64,000 bases of DNA from Megalopta genalis. Its lineage: Eukaryota > Arthropoda > Insecta > Hymenoptera > Halictidae. The stretch covers positions 23,131,375 through 23,195,374 of the forward strand of contig NC_135019.1 of assembly GCF_051020955.1 (NCBI RefSeq). The letters are read 5' to 3'. The position numbers were made by a program, and so were the translations under genes. The notes beneath the pieces are model-generated. The model made no database searches. It worked only from the letters and a program-made list of their open reading frames with translations, and was not told where the DNA came from. This document shows, piece by piece, positions 11,693-24,343 of this stretch (position 1 is its first letter; the number at the start of each line of letters is the position of its first letter).

Positions 11693-14600
11693 GTAAATAT
11701 GTAGTTGCATTTAATTTCTTTTTGTTCAGTATCGGCTAATTTCTCAAGATGGGCGAACCCAATTTCGCGAAATCTCGAACGTATATACGAAACATGTCAC
11801 GTAAAGTATTATTCGTGCAGAGCTTTGCTGTGTCAAGAAATCTTTTACCTTGCCACGCAACGTTGTCGGAACACGCGAAAGCAAGTAGCGCGGCGAGGCT
11901 TTAAGGCTCCAATATCTCTCTGCGAAACTTTCCTCGTGTCGAGACTACCTTTCGAACAGGTTTCATATTGTTCCGGTGTAAGACGTTAACATCTGATATT
12001 CGGGCATGCTATGTGTTTGTCATCTAACTTCGAGAAGAGTAAATGAGCGTTTTCTGATTTATCGGATACCTGTCGAACGTGTCGGATTAATTAAAGGTTT
12101 ACCCTGGGAGAACTTACAGAAGAACGGTTCATTATTTCTTAACAGAACGAAGGTTCCGGACATTTTATGGACGTGCATTTGTTCAAATTGAACTTGGAAA
12201 AGTTAATTACGTTTCTTGTATTTGTTCGCAAGTAAATGTAGCAAAGTTTTGTAAACGTTATTCGTTTAAGTTTTGTTTAAACTTAACGTGGCAAATGTAT
12301 GTTTACTAATTATATTCGTGACAAATTATGTACAGCAATTGTTCTAAACGCGCGTTTGCTATCTTTTAATTCTATTTTCTGAAACGTAAGAAACCCCACT
12401 GAGAGTTAAGCTAAATGTATCGATAAAAATTGAGTGTTCTCATCTCATAACTTAGTCTGCTGCTTCAATATTTGTTTTATAATGACAACTTTAGACTCAT
12501 TGTTTCGATAACAGTTATTCCGAATATTTTCTAATGACGCTGCACGAATCGTTGCTATTATGAGTTGCTATCATATATTATAGAACAAGCGAAACAGTTT
12601 CCACAAATTGAATGATTTAATGGAGAAGAAAAATGTGTAACCGAAAAGGACGTGTTTGCGACGAGGTATCGAGAAGTTTATCCGGTGAACAGCGATGGTA
12701 CCTCGAAAAATCCGAAACTTCTGGTTGCAGGCTGCAAGCGCGAAATCATACCACTTCGTTATGTTTAATTTGTTTCCTTTTTGCGCCGTTCTTTGTAGTG
12801 GCACGCTTCCAAATGTTACGTCGGAGGAACGAAACGAGCGGCCTGACCTCGCCTGCTAATTGTTGAAACGTCGGGAAGTAGAAAGAGCTTTGTTCGTTCC
12901 CCAAGTACGTTAAAAGCACGAAAAAGTACGGAAAATCGTGCCGCGCCCGTAGCCAGCTACGATTGTAGCTATCGCGGTAATAATTTCATTGAATTGCTGC
13001 CGTTAGTGAACTTCGGCCTGCCCTTTCGATTCTTCGCGGTTCGACCGAATGAAGATTATCCTTTCGTTGAATAGAATCTTCTGGCCCGGTCCGCTCCTTT
13101 TTCCCACCGTTGATTTTAATCAGATATTAATTATATTAGATAAAATTCCCCTCGTTATCAGAAATCGCTCGCATCGTTATTCTTTCTTGCAGCTCGTTTC
13201 GAAGCTACGATTCCAAACGATCCGATTCCTTTTCCTAATGGAGCGGTTGATTATAAAATTTAATGGACCCACGGTGTGCAAAAATCTCTGGCAAATGACA
13301 CGTAAATTGCGAATTTTTCTGCAAAAATTGTCTGTATCATATTATAATCTTAAGATGCGGACGCTGCAGGGACATTTAGTTCTTTTCCATTTTCTCTTTT
13401 TAAGGAGCCGAAAGTAATAAATTGTACGAAATTTCCATAAAAACACCTGATGTTTCCGTGAAATCTTATAATCACTCCATAGCAATTAAATAGTAGTCCA
13501 TGGATAGCATTTTAGGATTAATGAAAGAAACCATGTGTGTACATGATTACATTCGTGGATATAATGTTCATTTATAAAAAACGTAAATTTATGTATTTTA
13601 CCAAAAACCAAGTGCGAAATTTCCATAAAGCCACACGTTTTTTAAATGTAAATAACATTGAGCGATCTGGATTTTATATTTATTTTTCGGAAAGTTTATG
13701 CACGCTAGATTATTATATAGTCTTTTATTATAATTACAACGTTAATAATTCATAGAGGAACTTCATTTAACCGATTATTTTCCAATCAGTAGATTTCATA
13801 TGTATAATGCCGCGTTAAATAGTAACAGATTTGACAGAATCCATAGTAATTTTGTCTAAAACAGATTTAAAACATCATCGTTAGAACATCTAGCTTTTTC
13901 TGTTTGCTAATTCAATCGCTGAAAGTATACCAAACCGAAAGAAAGAGTCCCGACCGAAATCGAATAGATGTCGGTCTTAAATATTTGATGCTCCGTTGAT
14001 TAAAACGAGCCACGAATTTAACTCCGCTGCTCCGATTCGCCGGATACATTTCGAACGTTCTAACAATTTTCGTCGGCGGATCAGTGCTGGAGCATTAATT
14101 TCGAAGCAACCCAAGACGGCTCTTGTCCGCGGAATATTCATGCCGCTTAGATCTCGTTCATTAAAACGAGCTTCGCCCTTAAGATTTCATCGGTTTCAAT
14201 CCGCGCGTAAATTATCAACGATCCAGCAGTGTTCGTTCGCGGATGATTTCTCCGGTATTAATACTGGATCGATTTAAGGCGGGCAGCAATGACGGCGCCT
14301 CCAGCTGGTGGCCTTTCTGCCCGAGGTGCTCGTGGATTATTAATTCTGATAAATAATGCTAAGGCAACCCGATGGCGGGAAACAGGCAGAGGTACACGGC
14401 GCAAACGGTGTCGGCGGAATTTGAAAAACGACGGGGCCCGCTATCGAGGATACATGGCATGTTTACCCTGGCTGCGGCCACGGAATACCGAATCGCAGCT
14501 TTATTTTTCACCGTCGCGCTACGTATCGGCTACGTATTCGCACCCTATTTAATTTCCACGCTGGCCTCAGGCCGGAAATAGGTCATCCAGCGCGTGTTCG

Positions 14601-15192
14601 ACGATGCATCCGCTCGGTGCGCCGATGCACCGCGGCTTCTCCTTGCTTTTAATCGCGGCGAACAACAAGAGAGCTAGCGATGCACAAGACGGGGACAAGG
14701 AAACGGGGATGCCGAGAAGGACACCGCGGGGGTGGAACGAAAAAGATGGACACACTGCCTTTGCCTTCTGCACGGTTGCTTAGTCCCCGCGGAGCGATAT
14801 CGCGTTCCATTTCCATTCAACGAGTTTCTTGTCGGCCGAGCTACCACACCGGCGAGACAACGAACAATGGCTGCCATCTTGTAACGGAACGAGACGACAG
14901 TCCTCCAGATCCAAGAATTTCAACGAACTATTTCGGAAATTTAATCTTTTCTGATCTTGGACCTTCGGCTGTCACGCAAATAAATCGAACCTTTTAAACC
15001 TTCTGATGCGTGTCTACTCTGAAATTAATTTGTCTTTCTGGTAATAAGTAACCCGCGAATTTTATGCATTCTTGATGAAAGTGAGTAGGAGAAATGCAAG
15101 ATAGTGAATGCATAAATCAACTCTTTGAGGACGAATCTCGACGTACTGACGACAACAGGAGTGTACGTCTTATTCGAGAAGTGGCGAGCATA

Positions 15193-15645
15193 TACAGGGT
15201 GTCCCATGTTTTAATGTTCAAACTTTGTTAGTGTATTCTATGGCACAAAGTAAGAAAAAAATGTTATGTAAACATAGGTCATATAGAGCTGTATTAAGAA
15301 GTTATAACAAAAATTCAGAATAGGAATAGTAATCAACTTGCTATTACTGCGAGCATTGGCTTGAATAGATCAGCACATGCCGTGTGTTTATGTAAGCTGT
15401 GTTTATTAATACATTTCGAAACGCGTATTAATAACCGTCGTTGACAATACATGATTGACATCGCGATCGAAGATTTTTTTTACTTTATATTTCTTTTTTA
15501 GTTGATTACTATTCCTATTCTGAATTTTTGTTATAATTTCTTAATAAAGCTCTATATGACCTATGTTTACATAACATTTTTTTCATACTTTGTGCCATAG
15601 AATATACTGACAAAGTTTGAACATTAAAACCTGTGACACCCTGTA
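15193..15645. mobile_element. Inverted-repeat MITE, about 450 bp
   Basis: Left end tacagggtgtcccatgtttt and right end aaaacctgtgacaccctgta are mirrored. The arms continue for about 130 bp, for example 'catatagagctgtattaaga' against 'tcttaataaagctctatatg' reversed. The centre is non-coding. The outer ends resemble family B but the body is unrelated. Confidence 0.82.
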
Positions 15646-15969
15646 TACGTACACTCGGTATTTATGTTGACATCTGCAATTTTTTGGCATTCTTACATAT
15701 GTATCTTTGAAACTTAGTATTTGCATCGATAATGCGTCGGTATCGAATGGGAAGTCGAACTGTTAATATTACTCTAGATTTTTCAATTAAAATTATAATT
15801 CTTGAATTGTTTTGCTGTCGGAAAGTAAGTTGACATGTATTAAATTGTATTTTTTTATTAGAATATTAGGTTTTTGTAGTTAGTTATTTATATTTCTTTT
15901 TATATCCAAAGAAATTTAAATGATTTTGTTGTGTATATATTTTATATCATAGTAGGAAATTTCTCGTAA

Positions 15970-16561
15970 AATTACAAAAATTAAAGAAGAAGTGCAAGTT
16001 GCTAGAGACTTCAACATTTTCAGAGAATTTTCAAGAAATATTTCGAAAAATAAATATTACTGGAAGACCAGAAAATTTAACTAGAAGTGGAAGAAGGATG
16101 AAGGCAATCATTCGTCAAGACAGACAAATAGTTCGAGAAGTTGAAGAAATCCATTTCTTAATGCCAGAGAATTGAAAGAAAATTTATGTGTGCCCATTAG
16201 AATTACGCAAATAAAATCTCGTATAAATGAAGGCAATTTGCAAGGCCTTGTATCACGAAAAAGGCCATATATTTTGAAAGTCGATGCTGCGATGCATAAA
16301 TTTGAAAGAATTCGTTTTTCGACAAGACAACGACCAAAAGCGCGCCTTAAGGGTTGCAAAAGAATTTTTTGAAATCGACAATATAAATTTCCTTCCACGG
16401 TCACCTCAAAGCCCGGTTCTGAACCCGATCGAGCATTTGTGGTAGGAATTAGATCATCGAGTAACTGTACCTGAAAGATACATAAAATCAAAATTTGTAG
16501 AAGCATTGAAGAAAGAATGGAATGATTTAAACTTCATTGCACTGAAAAAATTAATTAGAAG
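15970..16561 (+). pseudogene. Decayed Tc1-like transposase
   Basis: This is a broken DDE transposase of the Tc1/mariner superfamily, which would cut and paste its own element. The 5' part reads TGRPENLTRSGRRMKAIIRQ, matching the GRP-hook and second helix-turn-helix region of Tc1 transposases. The 3' part reads RQDNDQKRA, then LPRSPQSPVLNPIEHLW and ELDHRV, the usual second catalytic Asp block and the Pro-Asp-Leu-Asn-Pro-Ile-Glu block. Stops interrupt it (for example TAG after HLW), and the segment that should carry the first catalytic Asp is missing. It is therefore inactive. It ends inside the transposase C-terminus, where a family A MITE begins at 16562. Confidence 0.82.
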
Positions 16562-16772
16562 TACAGTAAACTCTTCTTAATTGACGCTTAGATTGTGTAC
16601 AAAAATGGATAATTTAGGAAGAGGAGATACGATTATTCGAGCCTTGCGGCTCGTTTTTATAATTGTTGACAATCGGTAACTATAAAAACGAGCCGCAGGG
16701 CTCGAATAATCGTATCTTCTTTTCCCAAATTGTCCATTTTTGTACACAATCTGAGTGTCAATTAGGGAATTA
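16562..16772. mobile_element. MITE family A, copy 4, right end trimmed
   Basis: It starts tacagtaaactcttcttaat within the C-terminal coding end of the Tc1-like remnant. The inner hairpin with 'cgagccttgcggctcg' and its mirror is well kept. The right terminus stops at attagggaatta, lacking the ttactgta end. Confidence 0.75.
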
Positions 16773-17424
16773 ATAATAGTCAAAGAATGTCAAAGTTCAT
16801 AGTACAAAAATTACAATAATGTAAGATGTACATTAAATTATACAATGTCAACATAATTTTCGTCTTTAGTTATAATGAACGTTATACTCTTTTATATAAT
16901 TTGTATCTATATAGGAGTATCTTTTTGTCAAACTTCGATAGTGTAGGTGTTCCAGTTTCCGTGCCCCTAGATTAAAAAAAAGAGAGATTAAAAAAAGGAA
17001 GATTTTATATATCAATTGATAATTTATAGTTTTTTTTATTATGTTTACCTATCAAGATTCAGGGAAAGGTATCAATATTTATATATAAAACAATCTACAC
17101 AATAAATAAGGTCTTACACTTATGTCATTAATTTTATTTTTACGTAAGAGTGGGTTAGAATCATGTGGCGTAAATCAGATATTCGAAAATTTTGTGTTAT
17201 GTCTTGACATGTAATCTACGTATATTTGCCAAAATGCTACAAATGCAAGTGAAATAAATCATAAAGTTACTATGAATTTACTATGCTGTAAATTATCTCA
17301 ACAATTTTGGTCAGTGAGCAATACACATGTTAGTAAACAATAATACTTCTTGCTTCGAATATCAGGAATACGTGATACGCTAATATTATTATACTTTCAC
17401 CCCTTCATAAGGAAATATCAAGAT

Positions 17425-17617
17425 TCGGTAGAATCTCGATTATCAGGGCTAAGTAAACTTGCACGAGTGTTGGGTTAAAAGAACAGTTATTAATACGAAG
17501 TTTAATCTTTATTGATACGTACAGTAAATTGTTACGCATTAGGGTTGCTTTACTTTGAGCTGACTGATAGAGGATTCTGATATTAGACAACCGGATAATT
17601 CAGAGGTTTTACTGTGT
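17425..17617. mobile_element. Pogo-like non-autonomous remnant
   Basis: 'ggtagaatctcgattatcag' at the left and 'ataattcagaggttttactgt' at the right form the imperfect 'cagtagaatctcgattatcc' terminal repeat typical of pogo/Tigger elements. The interior is about 150 bp and non-coding. Confidence 0.55.
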
Positions 17618-18139
17618 ATCATTCATTTTTCCCATTATTTAAGAATGCGATACATAATCTAGTTCTTTCAGGAAAATATTATTGATACTTTAAAAAATCC
17701 TCGTCCCCAATTAATAAATAAAATTAATTAATAAATTATTTCCAACCTATTGAAATTGTTAACAACGAAGATCAATTTCTATTTAACTCCTATTTGTTGC
17801 AATGGAGGAAGACAATTTTTACTTAGCGTAAAAATCCGCAATCGAGTAATAAGCAAGTGCGTAAAGAAGATAGTACTGCGTGTTTTTACTTTGAATTTAT
17901 TTTTATCTGAAGATATTTGTGAAATATAGTAGCATCATTAACAGAATAGTACATCATGAAATTAGTTTGACCACGATTCATTTGACTGTTCCAGTGTGAA
18001 AACATTAACAGAATTTATGCCCGAAATTATGATAGCTCGTTTAATAATAGTCGAGCAGAGAAGACAAGTATACAAAAATACAATCAGCCTAAACTAATGA
18101 TTAAGTAGTCAATGGAATTGGAAAAAAAGGATTCGTTGT

Positions 18140-18285
18140 AGCAATTGCTTTTGTAACACTCTTTCGCATATTCTAGCAAAGCGTGGCTAAACATTGTCAA
18201 GCAAGAAGCTAAGTAAAATCTTCAATCGGTATTTTCTGCGAACGTGGTGTGCACATTCGAAACACTTTCGTTGAGACAACATCAT
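18140..18285 (+). repeat. Diverged repeat shared with 52460-52640
   Basis: 'gcaattgcttttgtaacact', 'tattttctgcgaacgtggt' and 'gtgcacattcgaaacacttt' occur in the same order at 52470-52640. Confidence 0.5.
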
Positions 18286-19526
18286 TCTTATTAGTCTCAG
18301 TTACGCATTTAGAACATTTCCCTTTTGTCCACGAATTTATATATTCACTTTCCAGGAAATTAAACTCGGCTGTGTGTACAGAAACAAGTGCAATATTGGT
18401 TAAAGAACAGTACAAGAATAGCTCGAATAGCTATCAATCTATAATCATAGACAACGATTTGCGCGAACGGATATACTCAAATTCACGCCAAAAGTGTCGA
18501 CATTTCGATCTGACAAAAATTCAAATTACTGTAGCCAACAGACTTCTGCATGACAAGATCTCGCGTTGCTTCTTTCACTCGCAAATAAATAAAGCTAAGC
18601 GCGTTCTCTTCTTATCCCAGATCTGTCTCTTTGCAACCATCGCCTGTTTTTTTCCCGTGTCACGTTTTCTTACAAAGAAACACTTTAAAACCGGTGTCGA
18701 GTTAAACGCGGCAGTTGTTTCATCTCCTGCGAACTTTTCATACCAAGCCTAAGCTTCGTAAACTGCTGCTAAAGAGTCACGCAAAATGAGTGCTTCGTCC
18801 GATAACAGAGTTTTCGACCCTCAAAATCTAAACGAATTCAGAGTTCAAATTATGTTGATCGTGGCACGTAAATTGCATGAAAATGTTCGAACGATTCTTT
18901 GATTCGACGTGTACATTTCGGGATTTCGTCGATGTCCACCTGGCCATGAGAAATTCATGAGATACGCCGTTTCCGAGGCGCAGCGTCGCGCGAAGTGAAT
19001 AAGGGAACCGACGCGACTCCGGGAAATTTTGAACGGCCGCCTGCCGGGCAGGAGAAACGGCCGAAATTAATGTTACGAACCTGGAAGCTTATTCCCTTCG
19101 GCGGTGGTTAATATTCTCGTTTGTTTGGGAGGCGGCCGCGCCAATGGTACGCGATCGAGGTAGTTTATTAGACGCGAATGCGTATACGTTTACGAGCGGA
19201 GGAGGTTAAATGAGGGTGTAAATTCGGATACCGTGGGGAGAAAGGAAACGCATCGGAATTGCAATTCAAGGGTTCTAACGAGAAACTTTGCGGGGGAGGG
19301 GCTCGTTTGTTTCGATGTAATTTTTAATGTGGACTAGGTTCAGTCCTAAATTCGATGTGATCGATGACGTACACACCCCTCCGTGTATTAACAGTAACAA
19401 TATATTAGGGCATTTACAGAAAATTAAATAAATTTGAGAAACCGATAAGAAATTCTTATAATTTCTTCAATTTATTTCAAATTTAATTTTTTGAAACTGT
19501 AACAAGTAGATAATATATGTATAGTG

Positions 19527-19783
19527 TGTTTCCTTAACTTTTGCACACATTTTCTCGTGTACTTTTGTTAATCTGACAAAAATTATATTTCCAACAAATG
19601 TTTATTGGTTCCCTGTTTGCTATATGACAAAATATTTAATTTTAAGGAATTGTTATTTTCTCAATAAAGGATCGGGGTCACCTTAATTTTTCTATGACAT
19701 TGCATATTATTTACTTCACACTAATGTAGCTCGTGTCGAGACGAATTCAACGATCTGCTACAGTATGATCTTCGGGTGACCTT
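19527..19783 (-). repeat. Dispersed repeat family C, inverted copy
   Basis: It holds 'cttaacttttgcacacattt', 'tgtagctcgtgtcgagacga' and 'attcaacgatctgctaca', the reverse complement of the sequence at 38674 and 52981. Non-coding. Confidence 0.7.
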
Positions 19784-19924
19784 GAACCGAGAAATTTCAG
19801 TTCAATCAGAAAAACCGATTGAAGATGGAAATTTCTTTATTTTAAGATACATCAATCAGCAAATTGATAATTTTAATGCGAAATAGTATCATTACGTAAA
19901 TTTAACGAAAACAAAGCTATTAGG

Positions 19925-20115
19925 TCATCAGTAGAGATTTATCGAGCGAGAAATTTGAAATGAGCTCAGCATACGTTTTCAATTAACAGAATGTAATAAA
20001 TAGAAAAACTGATCGTATAAGTAAAAAACACTTATAACTTAATATGTACTTTCGACGATATGATGCCATAAAACTCGCAGATATTACTTAAACTGAATGA
20101 AAAACTACAATTTGT
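19925..20115 (+). repeat. Diverged repeat shared with 34235-34410
   Basis: 'atacgttttcaattaacaga', 'aaacacttataacttaatat' and 'taaactgaatgaaaaactac' have counterparts in order at 34250-34400. Confidence 0.5.
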
Positions 20116-20283
20116 ATTATAATAATATTACATCATAAATAATGTAATAATATTACACTATAAATACTATAATAATACTAATACAATAGTATTATACTCT
20201 CTTTTGGAGTCTAACTAAGATTCGCAGTTAAAGAATTGCCTTACTAAAGTTAGTAACAATAGCACTTTCAATTGCCAATTGAC

Positions 20284-20507
20284 GCTGTACCTACCCAACC
20301 GGTCAAAATGGCCAGATTGACATTTTTTATTTCAAATTTGTTCATATTATAAAGACTCTTTCATTGGAAATGATTGAGTCAATATTTTAAATAAAGAATA
20401 CGTTATGATAAAATTGATGAATAGCCTAAAGGCATTGAGTTTTGTCATTTTTATAATGCAACACACGTTAGCTAATTTTAGTGTTCGGTAGGTTTAGTGT
20501 CAACGAA
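20284..20507. mobile_element. Element family E, copy 2
   Basis: Left end 'gtacctacccaaccggtcaa', right end 'gttcggtaggtttagtgtc'. Inner sequence 'ctctttcattggaaatgatt' and 'aatacgttatgataaa' matches the copy at 29118. Confidence 0.55.
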
Positions 20508-22478
20508 GCAATCTGAGTAACAAAAGCTAATATCGTTAGTGATTGTTATGTGAAAGAATATTTCGAAACTTCTATTTAATGTGACACCGTTCTCTAGAAA
20601 TTTATGAATTAATTTCCAAATAGCGCGTTACTGTGGTAGCCAATTTTGTGCACATTTGATTTAATGGAGTATCTTAAAAGCTTAACGTTCATTGAGTAAC
20701 GCAATTACATCCTATATTCGCAATGATTTGCATAAAAGAACTACAACGTTTAATTTCGATGTCAAAGGTAAATGTTGCTGGATGTTATATAATGTTTTTT
20801 TGACACGTTTCATTCTTAAAATCACGTAGAACTGAGTTCTATAAATACACAGTTTGCATTTTGCTTTTCAATTATGAACAACTTGCTTTAATCAGTTTCA
20901 TCGAAAATCAAAATTTATTAACGATATTAAAGTTATGCATTTTCATATATTAAAGCCACAATGGCGCTCTTGATGTTTACCATCTTAGATATTACATGGA
21001 CGGTGATTATTAAATTGCTCGAAAAACTAACGAAATAATTTGCGAATATCTAGCAGAATTTATCGTATTAATTATTTCGCGTTATAATAGTTGCTGTCGG
21101 ATGTGAAAATATTTTCAGCAGTTGTCAGAGAATTAATTAATACTGCAAACACTTTCCAGAATTTTGTTTGTCTCACTTTTCGTGTATTTTTTTTATAGAA
21201 ACATTTAAATTCGATTTATATAATCTCTAATGACCGAATTTCACTGATGATACAAATCTGAAAGATTTAATTTTTTTACAAGTTCAGGGAACATGGAATA
21301 TTATTTCCAATGACATTTATCCATTTATTTGTTAAATAATGTCTTCCATCAATGTTTAAAAATATTTTTTCTCCAGTAGTAAGTTAATTTAAATTAACGG
21401 TAAATTACAAGATCGATGAGGAATGTTTAATACTTCACATCCCCTAATTACCAGTAGACGCAGCGAGTACTGCACAAACACGATGCATAGTTGAAAGCAT
21501 GCAGGTCGCGCGAATATTGGAATTCGATATTTTCGAAACCGAGCGAAATAAAAAAAATATTATTTTGAAATTTTGATTTTATCGACTACAATATATCATA
21601 CCGTCTCTGATCTATTACTAATTATTATATATTGTCTGTCGTAAAAATACTTCACAGCTAATAATCCCTACGCTCGCAAAACCTGTAAATTTCTATAGAA
21701 ACAAGAATAAATACCTGTCAAGAATAAATACCTAGAATCATTCTTATTTATATTGTCAATTATCCAGTATTATTTTCTGCAAACAGAATTTTAGGTTGTA
21801 TTTTTTATTATTATAAAATGTTTGAAAAGATCTTAATGACAGAATATGTAGAATTATAGTACCGTTATCTTTTTATTGAAGTGATACACCATGTAGCAAT
21901 TTGCAATATTGAATCCACTTAAACGAAATAATTGATCAACTAGTTTTTGCAAACCGAACTGTAGGTTGTGTACATCTTATTATTGCAAAAGATTTGAAAT
22001 GATTTCAATGATAGAACATGTAGAATTGTGGCATGGTTATCTTTTTAACGAAGTGTTACGACGAAAATTGTTTAGCCAGATTTAAAAATTCATTTTGTAC
22101 TGATATACTGAGTTCGTTAAAATCTTTAAAAATTAACCGAGTTGAAGTAGCATCAATTAGAATTATGTTCGTCTTCTCGATTCTTGTCGTACTAAATAAA
22201 TCACTTCGTACGATGTTCATAAGTACGACAACTTAATTAAATTGATAGAAATTTAATCTTAAAAACTCCTGTCTCGAAGATGCGCTACTACCACTGTTCA
22301 AGACTTTCTCTTCCTCACGAGTCAGAAGAGACCCTGACGTTTCCAATCATCGAAAGAGAAGCAACAAAATCTCCTCCCATGCTTCGATATTTCTCGAAAA
22401 TAAACCACTGCCAATGAACAGTAATACGATATTCCGTTGCGACAGCAAAATTCATTAAATAGAAACACTGTTACTTAC

Positions 22479-22676
22479 GTCGAATCCAGAGAATTCGCTC
22501 TTTCCTGGTGGCCCAGGAGGTCCTTGCGCGCCTTTTTCGCCCGGTATTCCATCGAGACCCGGCTCTCCTTTTTGTCCTTGCGAACCTTCCGGCCCCTGTA
22601 CCCCTGCGTCTCCTTTGTCTCCTTTAGCGCCGACTGGTCCTTCGATTCCTCTCTCTCCGGGTGGTCCTGCGGCTCC
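22479..22676 (-). CDS. Collagen gene, exon e: 66-codon Gly-X-Y exon
   Basis: The exon has clean phase-0 boundaries: acceptor attgctacag and donor gac|gtaagt. It encodes 22 triplets, of which all but the last few are strict Gly-X-Y: GAAGPPGERGIEGPVGAKG through GIPGEKGAQGPPGPPGKS, ending EFSGFD. GDKGDA, GQKGEP and GEKGAQ are Lys-Gly-acid or Gln-Lys-type stabilising triplets. GERGIE has the GER core found in many cell-binding collagen sites, though no full integrin motif of the GFOGER type is present. Only 389 bp of intron separates it from the previous exon, while the next exon is about 21.6 kb away. Confidence 0.93.
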
Positions 22677-23065
22677 CTGTAGCAATTAGTGAATCCTTCA
22701 GTTTCCACAACGAGCGAGGACCGAATACAAATTTACACAACTCCATGCAAACTCTTATTTACCCCTGCATCATTATTCGATAACACTAGACAATAGCGGA
22801 TAGAGCGAGGTCTATAAAGCTACATCAAAGTCCTTAATATCACTGTTGCAAATTTCTAGTTATAAAATTCCCATGTTCCGTAATCGCGGAGAATTTCAGT
22901 GAGCGTGAAACGCGCGCGTTAAACGTTGAAATTGTTTGAAGGTACAGAGAAATTGTTCGGTTCGTTTATGGAAGTCCTTTATTTTACAGTCATGGAATGA
23001 TCTCCGTCACATTTTCTTGAGTCGTTACTGTGAAGCGGTTTTGCTTTTACAAAGAGCATCAATAC
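22677..23065. other. Short 389-bp intron
   Basis: It lies between two Gly-X-Y exons, both boundaries in phase 0. I see no repeat or other feature in it apart from the splice sites. Confidence 0.8.
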
Positions 23066-23218
23066 CGTCAGCCCCATTTGCCCCTGCTTTCCTTCTTGTC
23101 CGGGCAGTCCTTGTTCGCCTTTGGGCCCCTGGATCATTTTCGGCATCGTGAAGGACGCCATTAGAGCCGTCGTGTTGCAGGTGCATGTGCCGGGATCGCC
23201 TTTCTTCCCTGGAGGACC
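23066..23218 (-). CDS. Collagen gene, exon d: Cys-X-Cys interruption between helices
   Basis: Fifty-one codons, phase 0 at both ends; the acceptor is acgctacag. The exon opens with GPPGKKGDPG, breaks into a non-collagenous stretch GTCTCNTTALMASFTMPKMI, then returns to GPKGEQGLPGQEGKQGQMGLT. The two cysteines in a Cys-Thr-Cys pattern are the only ones in the recognised part of the protein, so they are the natural candidates for interchain disulfides. They are directly followed by an Asn-Thr-Thr N-glycosylation sequon. The donor is less certain: acg|gtattg ends the exon cleanly on GLT and lets the next exon continue the triplets. A second possible donor, ttt|gtaaaa 15 bases downstream, would add VLMLF. 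The first is preferred because it keeps the Gly-X-Y register. Confidence 0.85.
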
Positions 23219-24343
23219 CTGTAGCGTTTTCACAACATTAGTCAAATAATAATCATTCCATTTTAACGATAACTTCACAACTAACGCCGACTACGCTCCG
23301 ATATTAAACGAAGTACCATCTCAAATTAACGAGTCTACTTATTAAGTAATTCTACTCGTTTCGATTTAAGTATCAATTTAGTCGTAATTTAAAATGCGAT
23401 TTATTTTGTTGTGTAATTTAATGTCGACGGATTCAAAGACGGAAGATGTTTATCTGCATATAGATAGATCGAACGTTGAAGAATGAGACGACGGGAAAAA
23501 GAGGCGAAGTTGAAGAACTTTTTGAAGTCCGTCCTCGATATTTATTCGAGGAAAAATGTTCACTTTGAAGAGTAAGTAAATAGTTATCTTGGTGGAAAAT
23601 AGGTCGCGTCGGACAGAAATTTATGTGCATAAAGCTTTTTGCCAGTTACATCGTTTTGCCTGTGCAGGATGGGCGTGGCGAATGTTACATACGATAGGTC
23701 ACAATTTTCCATGTTAAAAGGAATGTACAATGTGGGATAATTTGTCGATCATCTCACTAACTAATGTCTACGATAGGTTATAACTTTTTTTGTTCACATT
23801 CTATTAAACAATTCATTCTTCTCCCGCGAAATGTTTTGCACTCAATGCTTTGTTCCTTGAAGCATTTTCTTAAAATAACGTTGGGAGTTCTTCGTTATTC
23901 CAGTTCGATTCGATTGCAGTGAGACGTGCCTCTCAATGATCAATGCAATTTCCGTGAAGTGGACTGTGTAATTGGCAAGTGTAGAAAAAGACGAAGAATT
24001 TGAAAATTTCAATTCGAAAGGATTCGTATTCTATTGCATAAATCTCTACGAAATTTGACTATTGAATTGTCTAATAATCTGTTATTGTAAAGAGCAACAC
24101 ATGTCATTATGTTATTTCAAAATTTTCCATAGTTTTCTGATAGTTCTTTTAAAACCAAGGATCAGAATTTAAGAATTCCTTAAAAAATACTTCAAGAACA
24201 ATAATAATCTCATCTATAAATCATCAAATTATTTAGATCGATACAATGTAATATGTTCTTTCGAAATTATTATTCAAAAGAAAATAATCGAGCTATTAGA
24301 CACATTACCTATTTTTAGACACAGTTCAGTCATTGAAAAGTTT

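Larger units (their letters stand above)
851..22478. other. 21.6-kb intron of the collagen gene
   Basis: I saw no further Gly-X-Y exon in this stretch on the minus strand, and the flanking phases (0 and 0) do not need one. It holds MITE family A at 2840, 3757, 4432 and 16562; family B at 9423; family D at 11074; family E at 10202 and 20284; a family C copy at 19527; an inverted-repeat MITE at 15193; a Tc1-like remnant at 15970; and a pogo-like remnant at 17425. CpG-richer segments with no recognised content lie near 5060-5540, 8700-9400, 11870-12990, 13990-14990 and 18890-19310. The remainder is AT-rich sequence in which I see nothing specific. Confidence 0.6.

Noticed and set aside
14289..14581. 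Arg-rich open frames
   Set aside because: Several frames on both strands are open together, a result of the GC-rich composition.
22437..22682. Plus-strand open frame rich in Ser and Arg
   Set aside because: Antisense shadow of the 66-codon collagen exon.
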